NCBI GenBank assembly: GCA_040702975.1
Contig: CP159990.1
Span: forward strand, 3,224,001 to 3,288,000
Length of the DNA stretch: 64,000 bases
From: Roseburia hominis
Lineage (GTDB): Bacteria > Bacillota > Clostridia > Lachnospirales > Lachnospiraceae
Reading direction: 5' to 3'
The translations under genes were made by a program, and so were the position numbers. The notes below the pieces were generated by a model, which saw nothing but the letters and a program-made list of their open reading frames with translations, ran no database searches and was not told the origin of the DNA. Shown here piece by piece: positions 19,481-28,229 of this stretch (the stretch's first letter is position 1; each line of letters starts with the position of its first letter).

Positions 19481-20704
19481 ATGAAAGAGAAAGTTGTTCT
19501 GGCTTATTCCGGCGGACTTGACACCACCGCGATCATTCCGTGGTTAAAGGAAAATTTTGATTATGAGGTTATCTGCTGCTGCATCGACTGCGGTCAGGGA
19601 GAGGAACTCGACGGGCTGGAAGAAAGAGCGAAACTGTCCGGAGCGTCCAAATTATATATTGAAGATATCACCGACGATTTCTGTGAAAATTATATCGTTC
19701 CCTGTGTGCAGGCGGGCGCTGTTTATGAGAACAAATACCTTCTGGGAACTTCCATGGCTCGTCCGGGAATCGCAGCAAAGCTGGTAGAGATTGCAAGAAA
19801 AGAAGGCGCTACCGCAATCTGCCACGGCGCTACCGGTAAGGGAAATGACCAGATTCGTTTCGAGCTTGGAATCAAAGCCCTCGCTCCGGATCTCAAGATC
19901 ATCGCTCCGTGGAGAATGACAGACGTATGGACCATGCAGTCCCGCGAGGAAGAGATTGAGTACTGCCGTCAGCATGGCATCAATCTTCCGTTCGACGCCA
20001 GCCACAGCTACAGCCGTGACCGTAATTTATGGCACATCAGTCATGAAGGACTGGAACTGGAAAACCCGTCAAATGAACCGGATTTTGACCACCTTCTGGT
20101 ACTCGGCGTGACTCCGGAAAAAGCGCCGGACGAAGGCGAATATGTCACCATGACCTTTGAGAAGGGCGTGCCGAAGAGCATCAACGGCGAGGAGATGTCC
20201 GTTGCCGATATTATCCGCAAGCTGAACGTACTTGGCGGAAAGCACGGTATCGGTATCGTGGATATCGTTGAGAACCGTGTCGTTGGTATGAAATCCCGCG
20301 GCGTCTATGAGACTCCGGGAGGAACCATTCTGATGGAAGCTCACGACCAGCTCGAAGAACTGGTGCTTGACCGCGCTACAATGGAAGTGAAAAAGGATAT
20401 GGGCAACAAATTTGCGCAGATTGTTTACGAAGGAAAATGGTTCACGCCGCTTCGCGAGGCAATTCAGGCATTTGTTGAGTCCACGCAGGAATATGTGACC
20501 GGTGAAGTGAAGTTCAAACTTTACAAAGGTAATATCATCAAAGCCGGAACTACCTCTCCGTACTCACTGTACAGCGAGTCCCTGGCAAGCTTCACTACCG
20601 GAGAGCTGTACGACCATCACGACGCAAGCGGATTCATCACCTTGTTCGGTCTGCCGCTTAAGGTTCGTGCACTTAAGATGGCTGAGGTTGAAGGAAATAA
20701 ATAG
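19481..20704 (+). CDS. argG: Argininosuccinate synthase
   Basis: ATP-dependent joining of citrulline and aspartate, the penultimate step of arginine synthesis. The 407-residue protein has the P-loop-like [16 protein letters not shown], the Asp/citrulline-binding [14 protein letters not shown], and [25 protein letters not shown] lies 7 bases before the ATG. It stands alone here; argH and argF are not in the window. The protein lengths and motifs are normal. Confidence 0.96.
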   Translation: MKEKVVLAYSGGLDTTAIIPWLKENFDYEVICCCIDCGQGEELDGLEERAKLSGASKLYIEDITDDFCENYIVPCVQAGAVYENKYLLGTSMARPGIAAKLVEIARKEGATAICHGATGKGNDQIRFELGIKALAPDLKIIAPWRMTDVWTMQSREEEIEYCRQHGINLPFDASHSYSRDRNLWHISHEGLELENPSNEPDFDHLLVLGVTPEKAPDEGEYVTMTFEKGVPKSINGEEMSVADIIRKLNVLGGKHGIGIVDIVENRVVGMKSRGVYETPGGTILMEAHDQLEELVLDRATMEVKKDMGNKFAQIVYEGKWFTPLREAIQAFVESTQEYVTGEVKFKLYKGNIIKAGTTSPYSLYSESLASFTTGELYDHHDASGFITLFGLPLKVRALKMAEVEGNK

Positions 20705-20724
20705 ATTTTTCGAATGTAAATGTC

Positions 20725-20770
20725 AAAAAATGCGGGATCTACCGAATGGAAACGGGATCCCGCATTTTTT
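20725..20770 (+). terminator. argG terminator
   Basis: AAAAAATGCGGGATC and GGGATCCCGCATTTTTT form a long stem with a loop of about 13 bases and a T-run. It is symmetric, so it can also serve the convergent ABC gene ending at 20784. Confidence 0.85.
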
Positions 20771-20783
20771 AACACTCTGCCAG

Positions 20784-22451
20784 CTACTTGATTTTCAGAA
20801 TCCGCCAGTTTTCAAGCGTCACATGTACATCTGCCTCCCGAATCACATTCTCATCATTGGAAACGATGACCGTCGTCCGGTTCATGCTCCTTACATTTTC
20901 CAAAATCTGCCTTCGGTTTTCCTTATCCAAAAAGAGGAACGGATCATCGAGAAGCAGCATATTCTTCCCATTCACAAGCGCCCTTGCAATCGCGGTTCTC
21001 TGACGCTGCCCCTCCGAAAGCCGCTTGCCGCTTACACCGATGGACTCCTCCGACATCACTTCCCAATTTCCCGCATTGCCGGTAAGATTACTTTTTGCAA
21101 ATGCTTCTCCCGGATTCTCAGAGGAATCGAACAGTGTTACATTCTCTTTAAGGCTCGCCTGAAACAAGGCCACATTCTGCGAAAGGTATCCAATCCTTGC
21201 CCTCTTGCTGAAATTTCTTTCAATCCGCCCCCGATAAGGCCGGTACCCGGCAATGCAGTCCAGGAAATAACTCTTGCCGGAAGAATTTCCACCGGATACT
21301 ACCATCATTTCCCCGGGCCTCAGCCAAAACTCATGCTCCTGATCCTCTGCACACATCTTAAAATCGACGAAATGCAGACTTAGGTTTCCTTCGGCCATCT
21401 CCTTTTCCTCCTCTTCCCGCTTCTGCCCGCCAAGCGCTTGCGGCATTTCCTGCCAGGTAAGTTCAAGAAGTTCACAGACCCTTTCCATAGATGCCTCAGT
21501 CATTTTAAGTGCCATTACAATCTCTTTGTACAACTGCAAAAAGGAAAATCCGTTATGAATCGAATTGACGAACAAGGTCAGCGTCCCTGCCGTAATCGCT
21601 CCTTTTCCCGCAAGTATGCCAAAGGGCACCCCGCATGGCCATTCGGCCATTTCACAAAGGATTGCTACCAACACTAAAATCAGTAAAACAGAAATCTGAT
21701 CCACCGCCTGCATAGAGTAATTCACGCAGAACAGATACCTGTTTTTTCTGAGCTTATCCCTTCCCCGAAGCTCACATTTCTTTGCAAATGCCGACAGCAG
21801 GCTTTTTCTGTCTCCCATATACTGAAAAATCTCATGATTTTCCACAATCTTTGCGGCCATGACGGAAAAATCAATACTCGATTCTCTGGCATTTTGATAC
21901 CGTTCCTTCAGTTTCTCCCCGAAATATCCAATCAGACTGCCAAGTATCACGATCGGCAGGAACCCGAAAATGGCCAGATACACATGAATCCGTAGTACAA
22001 GAAAAAAATATCCCAGAAAGGAGAAAATATTACATAAAAATTCCATCTGTACCAGCAGCATACGTTCCAGCACGGCAAAATCATTTTCCAGAATGTCCAC
22101 CATCTTGCCGACTTCTTCGCATTTTCCCTGCTTTTCTTTAAGAATCCGGCTTAAAGTGTTCATCTGCAGGGTTTTTTCCACATAAGAAGTCACCTTTACC
22201 TCCACGATACCACTCTTCCATGCATAGTAAATATTGACATAGGTAAGCACCGTATAGACCGCGAGCACCGCCAGATAACACGGCATGTCCCCCGCACTCA
22301 AAAAGTCCATCAGAAGACTCACAAGGAACGCCAGAAGAAATGGCGCAAAACACCAGAGCAGGCTCATAAATCCATGACTGACATAGAGCCATTTATTTCC
22401 CAAAAACAAATACCGATTTAATCTTAAAATACTTTTTATTCCTTCCCGCAT
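20784..22451 (-). CDS. ABC exporter half, membrane + ATPase, with degenerate catalytic site and in-frame repeat A
   Basis: A 555-residue fused membrane/ATPase subunit. Five to six membrane helices span residues 20-290. The ATPase has Walker A GGNSSGKS, signature VSGKRLSEGQRQRTAIARAL and Walker B LLLDDPFLFLD, in which the catalytic Glu is Asp; the H-loop His is missing (TTVIVSNDE). This is the degenerate partner of a heterodimer with the gene just upstream, which it overlaps by 16 bp. Within the membrane part the residues CEMAEWPCGVPFG are encoded by an inverted copy of repeat A (21614-21657), placed without shifting the frame. The substrate is unknown; drugs, lipids or peptides are all possible. 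Confidence 0.88.
   Translation of the reverse strand: MREGIKSILRLNRYLFLGNKWLYVSHGFMSLLWCFAPFLLAFLVSLLMDFLSAGDMPCYLAVLAVYTVLTYVNIYYAWKSGIVEVKVTSYVEKTLQMNTLSRILKEKQGKCEEVGKMVDILENDFAVLERMLLVQMEFLCNIFSFLGYFFLVLRIHVYLAIFGFLPIVILGSLIGYFGEKLKERYQNARESSIDFSVMAAKIVENHEIFQYMGDRKSLLSAFAKKCELRGRDKLRKNRYLFCVNYSMQAVDQISVLLILVLVAILCEMAEWPCGVPFGILAGKGAITAGTLTLFVNSIHNGFSFLQLYKEIVMALKMTEASMERVCELLELTWQEMPQALGGQKREEEEKEMAEGNLSLHFVDFKMCAEDQEHEFWLRPGEMMVVSGGNSSGKSYFLDCIAGYRPYRGRIERNFSKRARIGYLSQNVALFQASLKENVTLFDSSENPGEAFAKSNLTGNAGNWEVMSEESIGVSGKRLSEGQRQRTAIARALVNGKNMLLLDDPFLFLDKENRRQILENVRSMNRTTVIVSNDENVIREADVHVTLENWRILKIK
21614..21657 (-). repeat. Interspersed palindromic repeat A, copy 3, inside coding sequence
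   Basis: On the minus strand it reads TTGTGAAATGGCCGAATGGC then CATGCGGGGTGCCCTTTGGC. It adds 13 codons (CEMAEWPCGVPFG) between two membrane segments of the exporter, with no frame change. Confidence 0.8.
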
Positions 22452-24217
22452 GTCCCCCAGCTCCTTTCCGTATAAGTTCGAAATAAAGAATCCGGCGCTT
22501 CCTTCAGATCGCAGATCCTTCCGGATTCGATCACCCTTCCTTTTTCCATCACATAGACAGCCTCACAGTCTGTAAGCCGCTCCACATGATGTGTGATGAT
22601 CACCGTCGTGACATGCTCCGTCAGTTTTCCAAAAATCTGGTAAAATGCCAGTTCCACCTCTTCGTCAACCACGGCCGATGCCTCGTCAAAAATAATCAGT
22701 TCATTCCCTGTCCTTAAGTATTTCCCAGACATGCCCTTCTCGGGGGCGCAGGTAAAAAACAAACGACATAGGTTTAACAGCTGCGCCTCCCCGTTCGACA
22801 GCATCTGTCTGCCTATTTTCAGTTCCAGAAGTTCACGTCCCCGCCTGCCTCCGGTAAATGGCAAAAACTCGGCAAGTCCCTGCCCCTCCAACATTTCCAA
22901 CAGAAACTCGTCAGATATTTTCCCGTTATACAGCCTGAGATTCTCTCGCAAATCAGCGTCAAACACCAGATTCTCCGCCGTCACATAGGCAAATACACTT
23001 GTGACTGATTCGCAGCTGTATTCCCGAATGTCTCTCCCGTTGATCAGAATTTCCCCTTGCTGCGGCTCCAGCGCCTTGGTGATCAGCTTGCTCACCGTAG
23101 ATTTTCCTGCTCCGGATTTTCCGAAAATCCCAATCTTTTCCCCTCTCTTGATCTTCATATTGACATCATTTAGAATCTGATTCTCTCCGTACCAGAAGGA
23201 AATATTTCGCAGCTCCAGTTCAGAAAATGGTTTGCAAAGCGTCCGCTTCCCCTCGCTCACATCATTTTGGTAAAACAACAAATCTGCAAGTTTTTCACTG
23301 CTCCCTTTCGCCGCCAGGAAATTCTGAATATGCATCTGAAGTTCCTCAAAGGGCTGTTTCAACATGTTTCCATAGGAATACAGCAGATAAACAACCCCCA
23401 GAGAAATCACGCCTTTCCCGTACAGCATTCCTCCGACAAGCAGCGATAATACATTCGCTCCCGCCAGCAATGATAAGGTAACGATCCATACCCTGTAATA
23501 GTAATTCTGCAGCTCCACCTTTAGCGGGATTCTCCTCAGAATTTTTTCCTCCAAACGGGCAAGAAGCCTGTTTTCCTTGGCCGCCAGCTCCGTTTCTTTC
23601 TTATTGGTAATCATTTCTCCCTCAAATCCGATCAGGTCCGAGTGAGACTTCCGTTCCCGCAAAATAATATCAGAATCCTTTCTCTGCTGCGCACCAATCG
23701 TACACAAGGCCACCAAAATAAATACGCCAAATAGTAGCGCGACTCCTCTATTCGTATTCCAAAAAACAACTAAAATTCCAACCATATACAGCAAATTTAC
23801 GAACAGCGGAATCAATGTATCCACAGTAAAAGATTCAATCTCATTCAGATCGTTCTCCAACGATTCCACAACCTGGCCCGGAGCGTTTTTTTGGAAAAAC
23901 CCCTGATCGTAAGTCAGAATCTTCTCCACAATTTCCAGTCGCAGGAAATCCGTTCCCTTCCATGCTATTTTTGCAGCTCCCCAGTCTTTCAAAATCCCGG
24001 TGACATAAATCCCCATGGATACCGCCAGGTAAATGCCCGCCAATTTGAACAGTCCACCCGCCGCAGGCTCTCCTGTCAGCCGGTCAATATATTGTTGAAT
24101 TAGCACCGGCAAATAAAGCTGCATAGTTGAAAAACCAAGAATCATCACAAGTGTCAGGGCGCAAAGTCCCCCATTTTTGCACACAATTTTCCCAAATATG
24201 TACTTAAAATAATCCAT
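22436..24217 (-). CDS. ABC exporter half, membrane + ATPase, canonical nucleotide site
   Basis: A 593-residue partner of the preceding gene. The start at 24217 follows AAGGAAGG; a longer frame begins 19 codons earlier without such a site. Six membrane helices lie in residues 15-290. The ATPase has Walker A GKSGAGKST, a degenerate signature LSNGEAQLLNL, Walker B LIIFDEASAVVD with the catalytic Glu, and H-loop TVIITHHVERL. Together with LSEGQ of its partner this makes one active and one inactive ATP site, as in known heterodimeric exporters. Confidence 0.88.
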   Translation of the reverse strand: MDYFKYIFGKIVCKNGGLCALTLVMILGFSTMQLYLPVLIQQYIDRLTGEPAAGGLFKLAGIYLAVSMGIYVTGILKDWGAAKIAWKGTDFLRLEIVEKILTYDQGFFQKNAPGQVVESLENDLNEIESFTVDTLIPLFVNLLYMVGILVVFWNTNRGVALLFGVFILVALCTIGAQQRKDSDIILRERKSHSDLIGFEGEMITNKKETELAAKENRLLARLEEKILRRIPLKVELQNYYYRVWIVTLSLLAGANVLSLLVGGMLYGKGVISLGVVYLLYSYGNMLKQPFEELQMHIQNFLAAKGSSEKLADLLFYQNDVSEGKRTLCKPFSELELRNISFWYGENQILNDVNMKIKRGEKIGIFGKSGAGKSTVSKLITKALEPQQGEILINGRDIREYSCESVTSVFAYVTAENLVFDADLRENLRLYNGKISDEFLLEMLEGQGLAEFLPFTGGRRGRELLELKIGRQMLSNGEAQLLNLCRLFFTCAPEKGMSGKYLRTGNELIIFDEASAVVDEEVELAFYQIFGKLTEHVTTVIITHHVERLTDCEAVYVMEKGRVIESGRICDLKEAPDSLFRTYTERSWGTCGKE

Positions 24218-24595
24218 ATTCCTTCCTTTCTCTTCACAGTTAAAAGTTTTGGGATAAATTTGAATGATCAACACGCGAAATGCTCCCTGAACATTTACTA
24301 AGACCTATAGAAAATCATAAAAATAGAAAAGAATCCTGCAGAACACTTTTTGTTTTATAGCATTTACTATCTAGAAAATGGAAAACCGCAGTCCAAACAG
24401 ACTGCGGCATAGGAATTCAGCAAAATGGTACACGAAATAAACCCTGCTATCTTCTCGCGAGGCAGACTGTCCGAATGATTACTAATGTTGTCTTTGTGTT
24501 GTCACATAAGCAATACTGTGGTATCATACATAGTTCTGCCTCCCTTCCTTTCATTTACATTTATTGTATGGAAGAAGCCCCGTCCTGTCAAGAGA
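24218..24595. other. Leader region of the ABC exporter genes, with hairpin and possible tiny ORF
   Basis: On the minus strand a GGGAGG site precedes ATG at 24531 for a nine-codon frame (MYDTTVLLM, stop at 24502). Further on, CCGCAGTC / GACTGCGG (24386-24407) forms a hairpin followed by TTTTCCATTTT. This could be a terminator for the upstream remnant or an attenuator for the ABC genes. No longer gene was found. Confidence 0.4.
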
Positions 24596-25087
24596 TTAAT
24601 TCTCCTTTTGGAGCTTAAGCTCCTCCAGAATCTTCTCCACATCATAGTCAGGAGCGTATTTGACTGCGACATTGTAAATACGCTGAATATTTTGCGTATT
24701 CTCCTCCAACGCCTCTGCAATCTCTTCTACCTGGCAATGTTTTTGGATTTTTTTGCATATTAGTTCTATCAGTTTTGCTTTTGCCCCCTCTTCCCGGCTC
24801 ACCCGCCGCATTTCCTGGACATCATACGCCTCAAAGCTATCAAATAACATCGCAAATTCCCTCCGCTCTATCGAATCGGTAAACTCTTCCACTTCTTTCC
24901 TCGGCACATTCAGCCGATACAAAAATACAGCGATAATCTTACCAATCAATTTTAATAAATATTCCGGGGTATTCTGGCTTAAATTTTCAAAATATTCCTC
25001 CGGGATTTCTTTTAATTTTCTGAAATCCTCGGAATTCCTGAGCTTATTAATCAGCATGATCAGCGACAGTTCATCCTTTTTTTCCAA
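24596..25087 (-). pseudogene. C-terminal remnant of an Rpn/YhgA-type nuclease (transposase-like PD-(D/E)XK) protein
   Basis: 163 residues starting at a TTG with no good ribosome binding site. The sequence (VEEFTDSIERREFAMLFDSF ... EEGAKAKLIELICKKIQKHC) is like the helical C-terminus of Rpn-family recombination-promoting nucleases. The N-terminal nuclease domain is absent; a stop codon lies a few codons upstream in frame. Likely a decayed fragment. Confidence 0.6.
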
Positions 25088-25178
25088 TAATTGGCTACCA
25101 AAATAAGGTTTTCATTTATTTTGGTATGACATTTTTTGTGGCTCTAAGATGAAAAAATAGCGAATATGTCCACAAATC

Positions 25179-25463
25179 CTACTCTTCCACCGGAATCACA
25201 TAATACGTCTCATTCATAAACATACAGATCCACCCCCATCTACATCTCCCCCATACCGACACACTCAAATACCGCACCTCATAAATGTAAACAATCTCCC
25301 CCGCCGGCAAAACTCCCGGAAGTCTTTTCCCCGGAACACCCTCCACATTTCTATCCGCCTGAAGACCAGGAGTAACCTTTACGCTCAAATCATATAGCAA
25401 GCAATATACTTCTTTCCTGAATTCAGGGAGATTCTTCCTGTTATCAAGACTTATTTCCCGCAT
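25179..25463 (-). CDS. Small protein of unknown function
   Basis: 94 residues, start preceded by a perfect AGGAGG at 5 bases. It is rich in aromatic residues in the second half (VRYLSVSVWGRCRWGWICMF) and ends FMNETYYVIPVEE. I do not recognise it. It lies among remnants and next to an IS110, so it may be a fragment. The strong ribosome binding site argues that it was once, or still is, translated. Confidence 0.45.
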   Translation of the reverse strand: MREISLDNRKNLPEFRKEVYCLLYDLSVKVTPGLQADRNVEGVPGKRLPGVLPAGEIVYIYEVRYLSVSVWGRCRWGWICMFMNETYYVIPVEE

Positions 25464-25529
25464 AGCCGCCTCCTTATTTTACGCTGCCTCGCAGGGCTGG
25501 ATTTATCCTTTATTATATGAATCTGAATC

Positions 25530-25645
25530 CTATACCGTATGTTGTCCCTTCCCAAAACATTTTTTCATCTCCGCAAGCAGCAGTTCGGAAGCCGGAGAAA
25601 AAATCTGAAATTTTTTCCAGACAACGTACATTTTTATATCCATTC
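25530..25645 (-). pseudogene. 3' end of the LysR-type regulator gene, cut off by IS110
   Basis: Encodes MDIKMYVVWKKFQIFSPASE and ends with AEMKKCFGKGQHTV, the typical last strand and helix of a LysR effector domain. Joined across the IS core CT to the part ending ...KKNSRG at 27277, it restores an uninterrupted 308-residue LysR protein. Confidence 0.8.
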
Positions 25646-25685
25646 CTTTCGCGCTGCTCAAGGCACAAAACGTGATGAAAAAACG

Positions 25686-25714
25686 TTGGACTCTCGCAGC
25701 TTTCTTTTTATAAT
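25686..25714 (+). promoter_or_regulatory. Promoter in the left end of intact IS110
   Basis: TTGGAC (25686-25691), 17 bases, TATAAT (25709-25714): near-consensus, in the same position as in the decayed copy. Confidence 0.75.
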
Positions 25715-25719
25715 AGTTT

Positions 25720-25940
25720 CCATAGGGATACTCAGTACACTACAAATCACGGGGAGGTGAGTGGGCTGTCCGAACTATTGGGTGACCGTATTTTTATATG
25801 TGTAGAATGCTTTTTCAAGTACAAATAAGTGTGCCTCGAGCACGTAACCTTATCTTTGTTAAAACAACTCTCGTTTTAATCCTAAGCATTCAGTCAATGC
25901 TGTTTACTCCCTATAATTCTATCGAACCTATGGTTCTGAA
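25720..25940 (+). ncRNA. Predicted IS110 bridge RNA, intact copy
   Basis: Basal stem ATAGGGA (25722-25728) with TCCCTAT (25908-25914). Inner stem GAATGCTT (25805-25812) with AAGCATTC (25884-25891); the corresponding stem in the other copy has different bases. Target loop: GAGTGG (25759-25764) pairs, with G-T wobbles, with left target CCATTC next to the CT core; ACTATT (25774-25779) equals bases 3-8 of the right target flank, the same offset as in the other copy. A second loop contains TGCCTCGAGCA, nearly complementary to TGCTCAAGGCA in the left end. Confidence 0.68.
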
Positions 25941-25950
25941 AGGTGGCCCT

Positions 25951-27198
25951 ATGGCTTTAAAAATTGTGTATCAAATTTGTTGTGGTATCGATGTTCACAA
26001 GACTTTTGTTGTTGCCTGTATCGCTTCCACTAACAAACAAGGTGTTACCACCTACAAGCGCCATCGTTTCTCAACCTTCACACAAGGGTTGAAGGAATTG
26101 TTACAGTGGCTGCTTGACAATCATTGTAAGGATGTCTGCATGGAATCTACTGGCAAATACTGGATTCCAGTTTACAATGTGCTCGAAAAAAGCTGTACAA
26201 TTGTACTTGCTCATCCCAAATATGTTAAGGCTATCCGTGGTAAAAAAACTGACAAGAAAGACGCAAAATGGATTGCTGACCTCTTCAAGCATGATCTTGT
26301 TGCCGGTAGCTTCATTCCCTCTGTTGATATCAGACAACTTCGTGACCTGATGCGCTATCGTTTCAAACTGACCTGCTTTATGTCCAGTGAGAAGAACCGT
26401 TTTCAAAACTGTCTCACGGTCTCCAACATTCAGTTGGCTTCCGTTGTCTCGGACACTTTTGGTAAAAGTTCACAACGAATTCTGGATAAGATTCTTGAAA
26501 ATCCTGAAGATACTTCTTTTGATATTGGACCTTTAATTCATGGCTCCATGAAGAAAAAGCTTCCTGAACTGGAGCTCGCCATTGATGGTTTTATCACACC
26601 GGAACAGGCTGGTAAATTAAAGATCATCAAAAAGCATTTTGAAGATTTGGAATCCCGGAAAGCAGAGCTAGAAGAACTGATTCTTGCGCTCGCCAGTCCC
26701 TATCAGCAAGAACTCGACCTAATCCTAACCGCTCCATCATTCAAAAATAAATTTACCGCTATCGGAATCATTTCTGAAATCGGCGTGAATATGGAGGCTT
26801 TTCCTTCGGCGAAACACTTATGCTCATGGGCTGGACTTACGCCGACCAACAATGAAAGTGCAGGGAAGAAAAAATCTGTCCGGGTTTCCAAAGCCGGATG
26901 CTATATCAAACCACTTTTGGTTCAATGTGCCAACTCTGTGGTTAAAAGTGAAAAGCACCCTGAAATCCGCAACCGCTATCTTCGTTTAAGAAAGCGCCGC
27001 GGCCACAAGAAAGCAATCATTGCAATAGCAAGAATGCTTCTAACAGCATTATACAACATGCTGAAAAATAAGGAACCCTATAATGCACAACTTTACCGAA
27101 AAAGTGATGTTCTTCCTGTCAATCGTGAAATTACAATTGAACAGGCAATTTTAATGGCTCAGTTTCATGGTTATAAAATCAAGTCAGTTGCTGAATAA
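25951..27198 (+). CDS. IS110-family bridge-RNA-guided recombinase (transposase)
   Basis: 415 residues. The start at 25951 follows AAAGGTGG; the frame is open further upstream but that is the RNA-coding part. The N-terminal RuvC-like DEDD domain shows CGIDVHKTF, the Glu in CMESTGKYWIP and the acidic pair in KKTDKKDAKWIADL. The C-terminal domain has WAGLTPTNNESAGKKKSV, where the Ser nucleophile lies, and the basic RLRKRRGHKKAIIAIAR. No frame damage, so it is probably active or recently active. It inserts at CT cores without long target duplications. Confidence 0.95.
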   Translation: MALKIVYQICCGIDVHKTFVVACIASTNKQGVTTYKRHRFSTFTQGLKELLQWLLDNHCKDVCMESTGKYWIPVYNVLEKSCTIVLAHPKYVKAIRGKKTDKKDAKWIADLFKHDLVAGSFIPSVDIRQLRDLMRYRFKLTCFMSSEKNRFQNCLTVSNIQLASVVSDTFGKSSQRILDKILENPEDTSFDIGPLIHGSMKKKLPELELAIDGFITPEQAGKLKIIKKHFEDLESRKAELEELILALASPYQQELDLILTAPSFKNKFTAIGIISEIGVNMEAFPSAKHLCSWAGLTPTNNESAGKKKSVRVSKAGCYIKPLLVQCANSVVKSEKHPEIRNRYLRLRKRRGHKKAIIAIARMLLTALYNMLKNKEPYNAQLYRKSDVLPVNREITIEQAILMAQFHGYKIKSVAE

Positions 27199-27261
27199 AC
27201 CTTAACTTTGCTACATATTCAATTTTTAAATAACCACCGCAAGATGGTCTGTTTGTGATGC

Positions 27262-28089
27262 CTAAAAAAATGGATATCCTCTACTATTCTTTTTCAACCT
27301 TGTCTCCAGCGAGGGAAACAGCGGGCGAAAACACAATTCGCTCTCTGAGCCAGTATTCACCAGCTTGTCAAAAGAAAGCATATATCCGGCTCCTTCTTTC
27401 ACAAAAACGGAGCCATTATAGGCCAGATTAACAGTACCTGACAGGTTGAGCAAATCAGCTTTTTCTCCACACCATCTGGGAATATCTAACTTCATAGACT
27501 GCGAAGAACAAATAAGATTAAGCCCCATCAGGTCGTCCACGCAAATAGCTTCCTTCGCGGCAAGAGGGCTGTCTTTTCGCATAACGACTCCCCATGTGTC
27601 TACGCCGGGGACCTCCAAATAGTTGTATTTGGAAAGACTGGGAGGTTCTACCAGAAAGGCAAAATCAAAAAGACCGCTGTCAAGCCGTCCGGCAATGTCC
27701 TCTGTACTCCCACTGTGCAAATGATAGCGAATGCGGGGATATTCTTTACAAAGAGTGTGCAGGCATCGGGCCAGATATTTCATACCGGCAGACTCCGCAC
27801 AGCCGATATGAATATCTCCGCTAATCTCTTCATCGAGTGTCTGGAACTCTTCTGCGGTTTTATCCACCATGTCCAGAATATCCTCCGCCCGTTTACGAAG
27901 CAGCATTCCCGCTTCCGTCAGTCGGACACTGTAATTCGTGCGAACAAACAGCTTTTGCCCCAGCTCTTCTTCCAGATCTTTCAACTGTTTGGAGAGTGTC
28001 GGCTGCGAAATATGCAGCCTGACTGACGCCCTGGTCATACTTCCCTCTCTGGCCACTTCCAAAAAATAACGTAATACACGGATTTCCAT
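27262..28089 (-). pseudogene. LysR-type transcriptional regulator, 5' part, interrupted by IS110
   Basis: The N-terminal winged helix is clear (LRYFLEVAREGSMTRASVRL, HISQPTLSKQLKDLEEELGQ). The effector domain runs to SLETRLKKNSRG; the last residues YPFF come from the IS110 right end. The missing 37 C-terminal residues are at 25530-25643. It is divergent from the alpha/beta hydrolase at 28230, the usual arrangement for a LysR regulator and its target, so loss of the C-terminus may change that gene's control. Confidence 0.9.
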
Positions 28090-28229
28090 CGAAACACCTC
28101 CGAGTATAGTATAGCAGTCACAGTTATTCTATACAAGAATAACTCGATATAGAAATCAAATATTTGTCATTTTAACATTAGAAAATTATAATAAAAGCAA
28201 CGAAATCCAGGCAGAAAGGACAGATTACT

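Larger units (their letters stand above)
25646..27280 (+). mobile_element. IS110-family element, intact copy
   Basis: About 1.63 kb between CT dinucleotides at 25646-25647 and 27279-27280. Boundaries were found by asking which cut restores the interrupted LysR frame: CATTC-CT-CTACTATTC reads through in-frame. No terminal inverted repeats, as expected for IS110. It contains a promoter, a structured 5' non-coding region and one intact recombinase gene. Confidence 0.85.

Noticed and set aside
24502..24531. Nine-codon frame MYDTTVLLM with a strong ribosome binding site as a gene
   Set aside because: Too short to support. It could be a leader peptide before the hairpin at 24386, so it is mentioned only in the region entry.
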